A stretch of DNA of 64,000 bases from Paragordius varius. Lineage: Eukaryota > Nematomorpha. The stretch spans positions 7,316,001-7,380,000 of the forward strand of contig OZ176050.1 in the NCBI GenBank assembly GCA_964247055.1. Direction: 5' to 3'. The notes below the pieces were generated by a model. The model saw only the letters and a list, made by a program, of their open reading frames with translations, searched no databases and was not told the origin of the DNA. Shown here in pieces: positions 1 to 14,687 of the stretch. The first letter of the stretch is position 1. Each line of letters opens with the position of its first letter. A program made the position numbers and the translations under genes.

Positions 1-6
1 AGTTTA

Positions 7-327
7 TGGGCGTGGAATCATCAACATTTTCTGATTAAATTATTTATGCAAATAAGTAATACTTTATTTCCATATTTTTTTAGTTTCATTTCAATATATA
101 TATATATATATATATATATTAGATTTTCAGACAAAAGAAAATTAATCTTATCAACCCAATAACGGATTTTTTTTAAAATAGAGAAACAATTTATCGTTAT
201 TTATAATGTCCATATATATATTGCAAGTGCAAAATTGGGCAGAGGGCGGAAAATCATCAGTATGTTTCTGATTAAATTATTTATGCAAATAAGTAATACT
301 TACATATCTTTTTAATTTCACTTTACA

Positions 328-367
<40 letters not shown>

Positions 368-425
368 TAGATTTTCAGACGGAAACAATTGATTATTGTT
401 ATTTTATTTGTCCATATATATCTTT
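7..425. repeat. Tandem duplication of a ~215-bp unit with internal (TA)n
   Basis: Two diverged direct copies, about 7-219 and 243-425. Both share TCTGATTAAATTATTTATGC, then AATAAGTAATACTT, a (TA)n run (about 94-119 and 331-363), AGATTTTCAGAC and a GTCCATATATAT end. They lie 5' of the last visible Dmx-like exon, presumably in an intron. Confidence 0.75.
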
Positions 426-444
426 TGTCATACCACTTACAGTC

Positions 445-718
445 TAAATTCACCCTTTAACAATTCAAATTCACACTTGACCAATTAAAATTCACCGTAA
501 AAAAACAATTAGGTGTTTTCGAACTAATATAACTCATTATTAATATGAAATATATATTTATGCATATATTATTTCAGTGTAATTTTAATTTTAAACATAA
601 TTTTATTTTTTTTAAATATGTTAAAATATAGGAAATTTTTAATTTTAGAAAACAAATAATTTATTTAAGGGTGAATTTGCATTCAAGGGTGAGTTTGAAA
701 TCAAGGGTGAATTTGAAT
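445..718. mobile_element. MITE with TTCACCC-type ends, copy 1
   Basis: An AT-rich element ending in inverted motifs: AAATTCACCCTTT on the left and AAGGGTGAATTTG on the right, the latter repeated three times. The interior aligns with the second copy at 4656-4860, sharing ATATAACTCAT, an ATTTCAGTGTAATTTTAATT-like block and a TATAGG block. No transposase. It sits in AT-rich intronic DNA of the Dmx-like gene. Confidence 0.55.
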
Positions 719-1140
719 AAATGGTATATATTTTTAAAAAAAATTATTATCGATAATGTCAAAAGATGAAATTGACATTTTATATGCTAACCGAAGATTA
801 ATGCGTGTTAAAATCATGTAATAGGTTGTAAAACAACGAACGGTTTCATAAATTTTCCTAATTTTTATACGTTGTAAACTTTATTTTTGCTTTAATTTTT
901 ATAATTGGCCTGTGTGTAATATTTTTATCTTATATTTTTCAAAACACGATATAATTATTTCAAAAATAGCTTGATTGTAATCCAATTTACTTTTTGTGTT
1001 TAAAAAATAAATGGTAATAATTAGTTGTGTATAGATTTACAAAATTGACAAAAAATTATATTTAACCAAAAACAATTGGGAAGAAAATTATTTTTGCAAA
1101 CTGTTGCGGTTCCAATAAACCTTATCACAAAAATATTTAC

Positions 1141-4100
1141 CATTGAAAAGATTTAAAGTCCAAACGTAAATGTAATATCCTGAATCCATTTCCTCGTCTG
1201 ATCCATTAATGTTATTCAATCCTGGTTGAACGCTAAAAAATACAAAAATTAGATATATTCCCACAAAATGCAAAAGATCAATTTTTTAAAACGACATCTT
1301 CACTTTTCAAACGCTGATTATGTTTAGTATAACTTCTGTTACAAAATAAGGCATACATAGAGATGTAAATTAATAACTTATAATTATGACAATTCTAATC
1401 ATAAAGGGTAAAAAATTAAGGTTGAGAAACTGTTGCTGACTGTAAAATTTTTGTCTTTTCGTTTTTACGTTTTTTATCTTTTTAATATCAATTTTAAATG
1501 GTGCATTTCGTGGGGTAATGATTTAAAATTTTATAACAGAAATATTGATTAATTAAAAAATTTAGTAAACTACTTTTGTGGAGAAGAATCGAGAAAAACG
1601 ACAAGTACAATATAATAATCGACATTTTGGGTTAAATTGCTCAACATATTCATGTATAGTGGATCATTGCGTTTTTGAAACATGGCGTCAGGTTCAAAAA
1701 CATGTAATAGCTTAATATATGCCTGTTTCTATAAAATATATAAATAAATGTTGAAATGTAAACATATGAAACTCATTTATATATATAGTAAGAATATACA
1801 ATAAAAAAGTAATAAGTAACTAATGTTTTTTATATAAAGAACAATATTTTTCGTTTTGGAATAAACTAACTGTACGATTATAATTGTAAATAATAGTAAA
1901 AACGATTGGTTATATTTAGAAAATAGTATCAAAAAATATATTTTTCTTTATAATTTATTTTACTTTTCATTTATCAATTTAATCTTTACTGTAGTAAAAA
2001 TGATACCATTTCACAAAATTTAAACATATAAAAAATTACAAGGTTTGGAATAAACGTCTGGAGATTGAGTTGGGCAAATGCTTGTAAATTCTGTAAAAAA
2101 ACCGAATAAAACAATTATAAAGCAATAAAATATATTATTATATAAGAGTAAACTATGATATTACAGCATTTGCAAGATTTTGATCAGGATTTGAAGATAA
2201 ATGCAAGAAAGTCACATCAAACGAATTAGGATCCATCCTCGCAAAATTTATACTGAATCTAACACATATTAATGATTTTAAGAAAAAAAATTTTAAATCA
2301 AATTTACACTTTACTAATTGACTTTTATAAAACAATATTCTGTATAAAATGAAACAGGCCAAAAAAATTAGAGTTTATAGACCTAGTTTACTTAAAACAG
2401 ACATTTTTGGCCTATTTTCCTTAACCGCTTATTTTAGTATAATATTTAAAAATAATTAAATAATTTTTTTACCATTAAAATATGATTTGTCTTGATTGTG
2501 GGATTTCGCGTTTTAAGAATTTTGAGTTATAAATTTAGAAAAACCAAAAAAATTATCATATAATAATAATTTGATATAATTGGATGTCATTAAAGTTAAA
2601 TTAACATTAGTGATTCCAGGTTTAAAAATATTTTTGATTTATTTAATTTCATTTTTTCAGGCGACAAAAAAATATTTTTGGAAAAAGTGTTATGTATTCT
2701 TTCGGTTGCAATTAAAGACTACAAAGGTTGCTTTTATTTTACATAAAACAATATATTCTGTTTTTCTTTACTTCATGTCACATAGTTTTAAATGAATAAT
2801 TTCAAGCGAATCAAAAAATGGTAAATATTATATATATATGCAATGAATTAAAACATCATACATATTTTTTTGTGATAAATGGTTTATATTATTGCCATCG
2901 TTGTTAATATATATTGGAGGTAGCCAAATATACATAAAGGGTATTTTATTAGCTTTGTCATCAGAAATTTTATCATCATTGCTATTATCTTGGGTGGGCG
3001 AGGGAAATTTTTGAACAAACAGTTGGGAAAGTCCACCAGAATATCCCAGCGGTCCTAACGATTCCATTCTCCATATAATGCATTCTCTGGAAAAAATTAT
3101 TTATATATAAAAATGTGTAAAATAACTCTAAATTAAAACCACATTTAATCTATATATTTATAAAAAAAACTTCTCCCAATCACATGACTAAAAAGTGTGT
3201 GTGCAATAAATCTAATTTGAAAAAAAATATCTCTAAAAATTATGTCAAATTAAAATTTCCCAAATATATAATTAATTTTTTCCGCAATCATCAACTAAAA
3301 ACGTGTAAAAAATAAATCTTATCAAATTTAAATGTTTTGTCTAATTTTGTTAATGTTTTAAACTAAAATATAAGAATATTAATATAAGTAAAATAAAACG
3401 GCAAAACGTAAATAAGCATATTTTTCCATAAAAAGACCATTATTTTATAAACTTTGATTTTTATTTATTGAACTTTTAGATTTGGGTAGCAAAATTAAAA
3501 AAGGGATGTACTAAATTGATAGCAAACCCATTATATGTTTTATTGTATTTAAACTTATAAAGGATAAAAATCAAGTATCAAAAAGTATGGTTGTTTTTAG
3601 GTGTGTGTAAAAAATATTAGTCAACTTTTAATTTTAACATTTTTTTGCTTTGGAATTTCTGTAAAATTAAATGAAAATAAAAAATCATACTTTTCAGAAG
3701 CACTCAATAATAAAGGGAGCGTGGGATGGGAAATAAGTGCATTGATTTTGCTTGTGTGCCCATAAACTTGAGCTTTTAGTTCGGTGTTTAAAATGCGCGG
3801 TATTTCCGATTCCTTGGCCATGTAATTTATCTTATTTTTAATATAAAATGTATAAATTAAAATTATAATATTAGCAGAGTGAACAAGCTCTCCGATCCAA
3901 AAAAAATGTGATTTTAACGCCATATAGAAAATTAAGTGCAAAAATATGTGCCAAACACCTGACACTACCGTATTCTGGGTAGATTTTTATATTAATAATA
4001 TTTTCATCTAGAAATATAATGGGTATCGTGGAATACGTTTTGGGAAAATATTATTTGTGACATGAAAATTAACAGAAAATATTGAGTCAAATTTGAAAAA

Positions 4101-7100
4101 ATTTAGGCGATTAAAATATTTTTAATATCGCTAGTCATGCATGCACAACCATGTATAGATTAACCGTAAAAAAAATAAAACCAAAACTTTTTTTTCTTAA
4201 ATTTATCCTACTCTCTAACCTTTATTATAATTGAAATCAATATTTTATGCCCGCTGAAACTGATGAGTTATGTTAAAAAAATTAATTTCTATTTATCATA
4301 ACATTTTATTATATATTGTATTTTTTTAAAAAAAATTTTATATAAATAAAATAAAATGCAATTACCATCCAAAGTGAAAGTGTTCCCTGACCTGTGCAAT
4401 GGACAGCATAAAGGGGAAAATTATCGAAATAAGTTTGACTCCAAACTTCAGTCTCTAAATGAATGATGGGAGTATCGGATTGCAATGGACTAAAAGATTT
4501 ATAATACAAATGAATTAGATATTAAATTTATGGTCAAAAATAAAATTATAAATATAAGAAAAGAAGAACTAAATGACAATTATTTTCATATAAAAAGATA
4601 ACAATATTATTTGATCCATAATATTATATATATATATATATATATTATTTACAAATCAAATTCACCCTAAATATAAATGTGTTTTCAGGCTATATAACTC
4701 ATCATTAGAAATATGTCTTTATGGCTATGTTTATTATTTTTCAGTATTATTTTAATTGCAAAAAATTCAATTTTTAAAAATATAAAAAAATATAGGTAAT
4801 ATTTATGAAAGCACATAATTTATTTTAAGGTGAATTTGTGTTGTTCAAGGGTGAATTTGAAGTATATATATAAATTTATTTCCAGTTTACATATATTCAT
4901 TTTGAGTAAAGATACGTGCATAACATAAATTTGTTAAAAAGTATAATTGTCTTTTTAGCAAATTTGTCTTTTAGTTGATACTTTTTATCTGTAGTCTGTA
5001 CAATCTCAAGATATATAAATGTATATACTGTCATTATTATACTAAGAATATAAATAACAAGACAACATATTTAATTACAGATAATATTAAAAAAGTAAGG
5101 TAAGTAAATATACGTATTTGAAAGAGGGTGTTGATCATTTATAGAAGTTAATTTTTTGATATGGTCCATAAGTAAAAGTGAATGATCAGCAAATAGCAAA
5201 CTCCGCCCGCTTTCTGAGAAATTTGCCGTTTCCTTTGTTTGAACCAAAAGTTTTCGATGTATACCACAATCTTCTATATAGCAAAATAATAATTATAACA
5301 TTATAACCACAAAATATAAAAAGTAACAAAATAAATATTTTGTCTAATAAAAAAGTAAGAAAATGATATTTTTTGAAAACCATAATTTTCCAAAACTAAT
5401 TAATTACAATTTTGTGAATAATCGAATTGAGTATTTTACCAATTTAAAATTCTGTTCCTTATTTAGCAACGGAAAATGATGAATTATATCAAAAAATCAA
5501 AGTTTAAAATATGGCAAATATTCTATTACATTATTCGTTGCTTTTATAATTATTTTAATTTAAAAATATATTTTTTATGTGGTGGATTAGTAATTTTAAC
5601 TATTATTGCGAGTTAAAAAAAATAATCGTTTAATGTAACAGTAAATATTAAATAAATTTTTAAAAAATAATATTATTAAATTATTCATATTTTTTCAAAA
5701 ATGTCAAAATAATTTATAAAGAAAATTATACTCGGCATCATAGCTTGTACCATGTTGGTCACTAAGGTAATTTTGGGTTGATTCAACAATCCAGATATCG
5801 TTTGACAGTCTAACCATTCGATTTTCCTATAAAAAAGTTATTATAGATTTCAAAACCTGTTTGCGCAAAAAAATGTGTTAGCTTATGTAAAAATACATAA
5901 TGATTTAAATTTCCCACCTAGCAGTATACAAAAAGTAATACATATACTACACAATAGTTTCAATTCATTGATTGGGTAAAATTAGCAAAAAAATTAACTT
6001 TTATATTTATTTGAACAGTTTTAAATAGCGTAACAAGCTAATTTATTATAGATTTTAGATCGTTATAGATGTAATAAAAATTGTAATATAAAATATATAT
6101 TTTTTGAAAACAGCCATACTTTTAAATTAATACAACCTATTATTTCGGGTTTGTTTTATGTAAATTGACATTCTCATTATTTATAAAAGGGAAAGTATGG
6201 CCATTTAAACGTTTAGTTTTTACTGTTTTAATTTCCTATATTTTTCTTTGAGTGTGTAAAAATTGTAATAATAAAATATACCAAATAAGCAAATCTCTGG
6301 ATTGAGGATGTATTGCATAAAGCAAATCAACACTTTTATGCCAATCGCGAAGTAATAATTCAATTTCGTGAATGACCTGCTTATCAAGGACAAAAGCTGA
6401 CTTCCCATTCTCATCATACTGCATCAAATATTATAAATAATTATATATAAACATTTATTTCTCAACATTTTTTAAATATTTATCAAAAACCTTTTTAACC
6501 AAACTCGAATCTTTGTGAGCTCAATTTTCCAATTAAACTCCATACTTTACTAATCAAATTGAAAGTTTTGTCAATCGATCTCAATACTTTTTTCAAAACT
6601 AATACTTTTCAATCAATATCAATACTTTTTAACGCTCACTTTATTCCAATATTAATAATCATATTTTTTAAGCATTAAAATGTCTTGAAAATCACTGAAT
6701 CTTGGAATTATCTTTATTAATATATAATTTAATTGAAAATAAATATTATAAAGTTTTTGTTCAAAAAAGCAAAGGTTATAATAAATACACCAAAAACAAA
6801 TTTAGATTAAATATTTTGATTATAAAATAATAATCTAGGACAATCACAGATGTTCAAATTTTATTATTAATAAAGCTGTTAATCGAAAATAAATGATGAG
6901 TTGGAATGAAAAAGGCTAATTGTCCAAAGTTTAGGGTTAAACAATCAAACCTCTTTTTGTCAAAAATATGTGATCATACAAAAATAATATATAAAATAAG
7001 AAGTATGATTATTCTATTGATTGGTCCAAAAAAGTGTGCAAAAATGCGCTTGGTAAAAAGTTTTCTAAGATAAAAATAGCTAATATTTTAAAGATGCACT

Positions 7101-8836
7101 CAAAAAATAAAAAAACATTTCAAACATTCAAAATAAATATATGAATTCACTAAAAAAAAGAAATAACAAATATACTCGCCGCACACAAAAAAGAGGTGTG
7201 ATTGTATAATAAAAATAATGTTTTTTAAGGGTAAAAAAAATTTGTTTTAATAAAATTACTATGTCCTCATTGGAAGCATTCAATGAATAATTTGTTGAAT
7301 GACCATTCCGTGGCCCCGGTTGACCTCCGCCATTTGAAATGGTTGAATCAAACGATGCCGATTTCGAGAGAGTTCTTACATTATCTTAATAAATATTAGT
7401 AAAAAAGAACAAAATTTAATTTTTAAAAAATATACAACAGAAAAAATTAAAATTATAAAGTATATAAAATATAAGAGACTTTATTTTTAAAAAAAAGAAA
7501 ACCTATTTTTTAACCCAACTATTGTTTTGGGTTGCGAAATAAGCGAACAATAAAGAGGTAGATTGGTATCCACTCAGATAATTATATTATAGATATGTAA
7601 TGAGGATTTCATAACAAAAATCAAGAATATCAATATAAAAAATATTAGTCTTATAATTTTTGTCTTTATGATAAAAAAATTTACTGTAAACCTCTATTCT
7701 TCATTTTACCCCCAAACGAGAGATTATATAAAATATGGTTTAATAAAAATAAAATTAGTTTTTACATAATACTATTAAAATCATCACTTTCCAAATTTCA
7801 TATAAAAAAATAGTGTTTGTAGCGGATTTTACTTTCATAACTATTTATTATGGATGCAACTTGGTGATGATCTGTATCGTGGGTCATCTCTGCTCTGCCC
7901 TTTTTGGCTTCAGAAGAACCCTGAGTGTTAACATCAGTTGATCGATTCATAAGTAATAGGAGGATGCGTTCACTTCTCAGCGTGAAATGAAATTCCTTAT
8001 TGTTTAGCCAATGAGGTACGATAGGACAGGGTGAGCTATAATTTTCTTGGTTTGGATTGAGTTTCAACACATCTACACAACAGTAAAGACAAATTGTAAT
8101 AAAATATACTAAAAGACAAATATTTAAAAGAGACAGTCGTAAACTCGGATGCAAAATAAGAAGAGTAATGTAAATTGGTAACAAACACGTTCAAAGAAAA
8201 AAATCAAAGTTTTAAAATATATTTGTCTTTTCTGTCAAATATTTGTCATTATATTTTTATCTTTTTTATGTATAATTTCGATTTTTAATGCCTATTAGTA
8301 AATAGTAAATCCCCCTCAAATGAATATGGAAATATATGGTTTAATGTCCGCACCATGATTCTTTTGAGATAATATTCAGTTTTTTTGACCATACATAATA
8401 TTAAGTTAACCGATAAATTTGAAAAATAAATAAGTTTAAATTTTGGCCACAATCAAATAAGTTTGTGTAAAGCCATCTTCAAAAAATTATGATCTACTGT
8501 CCCAGATCGTGCAAATAGAAAATTTACAGTATGATAAAAAAATACCCTTTTCAACGCGTTGAGGATCAAGTTTGCAAACCATAATGAATTGAAAGCCCAA
8601 ATGAGTATTAGAATTTTGTGAATTATTTCCAGTTGGCTTATTTGTAAAAGTTGGTTGATCCAATTCATCATCTGGAGTATATTAAAAATATATTTTAAAA
8701 TTAAGAAATTACAAAATTCCAATATATAAAACCTTTTGTAAAATAAGTTTTATTCTAAAAAACGCAACTTAAAAAGTAAAATAAACATTTGTAGTTTTGT
8801 TATAATTTTTTAAAAGCCTATATTGAGGGTGGTTGG

Positions 8837-8867
<31 letters not shown>

Positions 8868-11800
8868 AGATTTTCATAATACTTTATAAACCCGCATTTA
8901 ACCCTAATCATAATCCTAATTTAAGATGCAAATATATGGACTTTGTATTATGAAAGATAATATTTATAATGTTTTACTTTATAATTTTATAAGTCTCACA
9001 TATTTTACGCTTTTTGTCTAAGATTTTACAGTATGTATTTAATAAGTGTACCATTTATGAAAGGAGGATGAGAATGTTGATTATGTGTTCCCAATTTACT
9101 CGCCAATTCTTTTCCAACATGTGATCGGCAAAATTCGATGGAATGTATTTTTTGTCTAACATGGAAATAAATCATAAACAAAAAGTAAATGAATAAACTT
9201 TATTTTATAAGGACAAAATCAAACTTTTAAACGTTGAGTCATTTAATATAACCTAGCCTAAAGAAAGAAAAATGTAGATTGGCAAAACTCTCAATTTATT
9301 TCACATTGAATCGAAGATCACAAAAAATAAATATTTGATAAACTTAAAATTATATACTTGAAATGTTTAAAATGCTTTAAAATGTTAAGTTTATGATGGG
9401 ATGATTGTGAGCCAGGCTTATCAATTCCATTAGTTGCGTGATAAATCGGGGACATAACATTGTTTTGCATTGTTGTTTCATCTAAGAACATAAAAATTTG
9501 TTTCCCAAATACAAAAAATATTTAAACTACATTTTTTTACATTTACAGTAAAAAATAAAATTATAAAGATAAACTTTGAAATTGAAAAGATATAGATAAA
9601 TACTTTTTGCATAAAGAAAACGCTCTTTTTATGCTATCACCAATTTATCTAAATCTTTATTTTACAACCCAAAGAGATAAGTCAAAAAAGGGTAAAATTA
9701 TATGGGTATCCTGAAAACAAAATTTATTTTTTATTGCACTAAATTTTTACCAGTCGTATCAATGATTGGTGAACTTTTGTATTGATTTGCTTCGAAATTT
9801 GCGATAGTGTGTACATTTCGTTTAAGTTTATGATTCTTATTTTCGCGGCCATTCAAAGGATTCCCATTAATATCAATGCTTAAATTTGATCGGTGCACAT
9901 TATTTGCATCTTAATACGTTAAAATAAAAAAATTATTGAAATTTTAGAGGAGAAAAACGCAAAAACTAAATGACTAGTCTAAAATCTTTATGAAGACAAT
10001 CATATTTTGTAAATCTTGATTTTTTACATGTAACCTATTGTTTGGTTAGAAATAAGGTAGAGATATGTTCATTGGAACTCTATTGTATTCAAGGGTATTA
10101 TGTAAGTCAAGATGTCAAATATATTGTATTTCCCTAATAACATTAATATTAATATCCTGTCTTTTGTCTTTCTTTACGTTTTTACTTTTATTTTTATTTT
10201 AAATAAAAATTGAAAAAATAATAAAAATCGGATTACCATTTTGATTATAGGATTTCGCTGATTCTTGAGTCGATTCTTGGCGCCAAACTCTAATAAATCC
10301 ATCAACACTCGTGCTCATTAAGCAATTAGCAACTGTACCTCTGAAAAATGCCAACATTATAATAATTAAATTAAAATATCATAAAGAACAAAACCTAATA
10401 ACCGGACAAAAAGAAATAAATAGCATTTTAAAATATATTTATAAATTTTTATACCTCATCGTTTTCATACAATATTTTAATTTTGTATTAGTTATTTTTT
10501 ATTTTCATTCGATGTGATTAAGTTAAATGTATCTAACGAAAGTTTATTAATGATTCATCATTAACTTTGCTGATATTTGCGAAATTATTCCAAAAATTAT
10601 TTCAACCCAATCGATTATCATTTATTTATAAAAAAGAATAAGTGTAAAATATTTTGTAAAGTAATAGAAAGGCCAAGCCCTGTAATTTTCATAAAGTCAA
10701 TCAACCATATTTTAAAATCCTAAATTAGTGGTTATGAAAATTATATTTAAGGGTATCTTAAGCCCATTATAACGACAAGATTTATTTACAAATGGATTTT
10801 AATAAATCTTTGGCTTTTGAGAATGACTAAATTTTTTTACCGGCTCTTTACTGAAATATTTGTATTTTAGGAATTTTAGGCCTTATTTTAATATTGTGGA
10901 ATCAATCATGAAAAAATATATGATAAGTTTTATAAAATAAATACTCTGGCATGTAATGACTAGTTTGTCTCCATTCAAAAAATAAAACAGGTGAGGGGTG
11001 TTGCAAAGAAACGGAATCAAATCCTATAAAAAAAATAAGTCATTTATCCCAAAGAAATAATTGATATAAATTTATATTTAATTAAATTAATTGATTATCC
11101 CAAAAAATATTAATAATAAATTCATTTTTATTTTAAAAAAAAGTTAATCGAAAAAAATAATTGATGACAACATTGATATTTATGAAAAATTAATTATTTT
11201 TACCTAAATTAGGGACGGCATACCAAATATGGATACTTGATTCATCCTAAGATTTTCATAAAGATATTTAACATTAAAATTACCAAAATTTAAGTCCATT
11301 TAATTACATTTTAAAAAATTTTTATCCAAAAAAAATTTTTGTAGGTTATTTGAGAATAAATTTTTTATAACATAATTTCTTTTTTTATAACATAGTATTG
11401 TCAAACATTTTTAAAATCATGAAAGATATGAATGTATTTTTAAAACTGCTTTTGTATTAATATAATATTTAAAATAATCTATTTTATATAAGGCAAATCT
11501 CATAATATTATATTTTTTAAAATTCCGTAACATGAATTTTAAAATTTAGAAAAAAATTGAGTAGAACGGAAAAAATACAAATTATATTATAAACGCTTAT
11601 CTAATTCTTAATTACAGATGCATTTTAATGGTTGCTTATTTCACACCATAGTTGGGCAATTTGCAACACAGGAGTGTATGAAAAAAAGAAAAGGAAATAA
11701 TTATATATTCAACATTTTGTTGTTTTTTCCATACATTACTGTGTTGTAAATTGCCCTAAGTGTGAAATAAGCAACCATTAAAATGCATAATGTATAAATC

Positions 11801-14687
11801 AATTAAATCTAGAAACAGTATGGTGAAAAAAGATAAACCTTGCTACGAGAAGCAAAAAATTGGCCGTCCGGAGAAAATTCGATATGTGTCACATTGTTTG
11901 GGATACTAGAAAAGAAACAGTAATGAGCAAATTTAAAAAGATAAAAAATATTATCTATGTTTATAAAACATAATATTTTATACTTATTTTTTCTAAACTA
12001 CCTATGCTATATGATTACAAATGTCGGTTATCAATTTACATCTCTATAAATTTTGCAACTCAAAACGATGGGTAAAAACCAATAAATGCATGGCTTTTTT
12101 ATAAAAATATATTAACTTTTAACTATAAATGTATGGTGTATAATATGTAATGTTGTTTTACTGTTAAATAAGACAAACCGCTCAATTAATAAAGAATTAA
12201 AAGTTTTTAGTTAAAATTGTTAAATTACTTGACTTTTTCCCAAGTTTGACACCAATTTTGTTTAATTGATTTGTCGCCATTTTTAACGATTGATTGTTCA
12301 GTTTCATTATCTATATAAATACATTGATTGTATATAAAAAAAAAATGCCGTAAAAATTTTGAATGCAAACCTTCTCCAATCATAAAATCGGATTCCTCAG
12401 TATCTGGCACCGAATCTGATCTTAATTCCCAGAGCGTTAAAGCTATAACATATTAATAATTTCATAGAGTTAAGTGAAAGCAAAACTACTTTTAAAAAAT
12501 CAAAATAATTTTTAATAAATATATTATAACCCTTATTATATCCTTATAGCCAAATATAGTCATAAGTCAATATCAATATTAAAAATTATATTAATACGAA
12601 TTTTGTAGTTGTACGAAAAAATCCAAATGTATATATAAATTTTAAAAGATACAATAAATTATTAAATGGTTAACATAAAGTATAATTTTAAGATTTTAAA
12701 GCGTGTAAGTTACTAAGCAAAAACTTTAAGTATTTTTATAAGGCATAACGCCAAATTACACATCCCAATTGTAATATCTATCAAAAACTAATTAATTTAT
12801 TGACAAAATAATAAATTTTAACATTAACTTTAAAATGTTAATGTAATTTTTTTGATAAATTTCTTATTTTTTAGCAAAATTACCTGAGCCGGCTGCTAAA
12901 AACTTGTTTTTATAGAGAGAAATGGTAAAAACAAACAGATTGAGAGGCACAACTTGTGAAAATTTCCATGAAAACTGATAATTTGATTGATTCTAAAATG
13001 TTCATATTATTCATCATTAATAAAGCATTAATTTATCATTGTATAAAAAACAATATAAATTTTGACAAAAAAATTCGTACTTTTATGGTAGGAGTTTGGT
13101 GCAAAACATCCAAAATACAAATAATTGATCCATATGATACGACAATCTAAGTAAAAGGCAAAAGATAGAATGTTAAAGCTCATTTGTTTTATTAAAAAAC
13201 CATATATTTTGATCCGTGTTTTTCTAGCCAAAATGTTTAAAACCTCAGAGAAAAGAAAATTTAGTATGTTATCAATTCAAATTTTTATCCCTGCTTTCGT
13301 TAATAACATTAAGTTATATTGAAAAAATCAAGGAGCTAATATGTTATTCATTCAAAAATATATTTGTCTTCTACTTAACGATTTTAATTTTTATGCATTT
13401 TTTTCAAATTCCTATGCAGTAGCGAGCTATTGTTGGCTATTTAGGTTTTTAGCTTAAGTGGTACTTAATTTACAATGTTTTATATGACAATTTTCGGTTT
13501 TTTCAACAGTTTTGATAAATATAATAAAAATGAAAAATGGGAACAGACATTAAAATTAAACCAAAATGGTCAATAAGAGCTCTGGTTCTATATAAACGTG
13601 CATAATAATAAATCATATCAAATAAATTAAAACTTAAAACATATACATATATAAATCATTGAATAAGAGTAGATACAAATTTTGCTTATTATAGTGATAT
13701 ATTTAGTTTTGATAAATCATATCACAATCAAAGTCTATTCCAAAAAAAAGGTGAAAAACAAAATTATAGCAAGTTGATTTTGTCGGTATTTAGAGCCAAT
13801 CAATTAAATCACAATGTCATATTACTCATTTTACGCTAACAAATAATCAAATACGATTATATAAATCATTTAATCATCAAAATTTACAGTTCCATTTTCC
13901 TTGGAACAATCGAGACAAACAACATTTTGATGTTGGGTCTTTTTGGCGTCAGAAACAACTTGAATTTGATTGAAAGCTTTGTCCAGAATTATAACTTCAT
14001 TCCCCGAACCATATGCCTAATCAGAAATGTTATATTGTTAATAATTTGTTAAATAAACTTGTAAATTATGAAATTATGTAATTGTGTTAGGTAGGACAGT
14101 TGTGTCGTACTGATGAGTGCTAACAAGCACGAATCTACGATTACTATTAACGAAAGGGTTTCACATATTTTTTAATTTCTGTTAATAAGTATAGTTTTCA
14201 ATTAATTCTCTATTTAATTTCTTTATCATTATCTACGGGTTTAACAATTGTTATTACAGTTAAAATAATTATAACTTATAAAAATAAAAGTAATAACTCT
14301 ATATTCATATGATAAATTAAAAATTCCTTTTAGATATATTTTAATTTTGTCAACGGAGTTTAAATACCGCAATAATAAAAGATCCAGCGAATCGCAAAGT
14401 AACCGCATGTTAGAAATTATAGATTTTTATTACTAAACTATAACTATATAAATTAATTTTACTTTTTATCACATTGTAAAATAAATAACTGATGTAAAAA
14501 TGTGTAGTGATACAACACTTTTAGAAAAAAAATCATTTTGTAAAATTATTATAATTTTAGGGTCTAATTTAATCAAACATCTCTACATAAAGCGGTAAAC
14601 ATAAGAAACACAGTTTATATTTATAGGGTTATAATTAAAAATTACAATATAATATTCTAGGCTATAAGGTTGAGATAATGCGCACAT
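1141..14687 (-). CDS. DMXL: Dmx-like protein / rabconnectin-3 alpha, N-terminal third (partial, runs off left edge)
   Basis: A large WD40 protein of the DMXL/Rav1 family, which binds WDR7 and regulates V-ATPase assembly on vesicles. Exons read in phase on the minus strand: 14646-14687 (tentative start), 13888-14016, 13081-13146, 12884-12992, 12371-12442, 12229-12310, 11839-11905, 11204-11246, 10945-11023, 10237-10340, 9751-9909, 9358-9481, 9052-9155, 8546-8671, 7833-8072, 7260-7384, 6282-6418, 5732-5826, 5114-5273, 4366-4489, 3691-3830, 2862-3086, 2165-2258, 2040-2090, 1574-1728, 1141-1232. That is about 980 residues, against about 3000 in vertebrates, so the rest lies to the left. Family landmarks, in order: AYGSGNEVIILD, HIEFSPDGQFFAS, FFEWRQTSHYMP, LMSTSVDGFIRVW, PHWLNNKEFHFT, YAIHPQSRDLLIW, LISHPTLPLLLSASE, WRMESLGPLGYSGG, VDYYIVLVVFLD. 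Every junction is GT-AG and phase-compatible. Introns are 60-841 nt; none is ultrashort. The first exon (MCALSQPYSLEYYI) is much shorter than the family N-terminus and is the weakest call. Confidence 0.9.
4656..4860. mobile_element. MITE with TTCACCC-type ends, copy 2
   Basis: Second copy of the element at 445-718, inside the Dmx-like intron 4490-5113. The left end is CAAATTCACCCT and the right end is AAGGGTGAATTTG. It abuts a (TA)n run at about 4625-4646, suggesting insertion into TA-rich targets. Confidence 0.55.
8839..8862. repeat. (AT)n microsatellite
   Basis: A 24-bp uninterrupted AT run inside the Dmx-like intron 8672-9051. Confidence 0.9.
11615..11792. mobile_element. 178-bp palindromic MITE, probably Tc1/mariner-type
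   Basis: Long terminal inverted repeats: the left arm ATGCATTTTAATGGTTGC..TTATTTCACAC..GGGCAATTTGCAACACAG is mirrored on the right by CTGTGTTGTAAATTGCCC..GTGTGAAATAAGC..CATTAAAATGCAT. TA lies on both sides (11613-11614 and 11793-11794), as expected of Tc1/mariner insertion. The arms are about 60 bp and nearly identical, so the copy is young. It lies in the Dmx-like intron 11247-11838, and its transcript could fold into a hairpin. Confidence 0.75.

Noticed and set aside
2580-2795. 71-codon plus-strand open frame, and the similar one at 10311-10517
   Set aside because: They lie on the strand opposite the Dmx-like exons, within or overlapping its introns, and show no conserved features.
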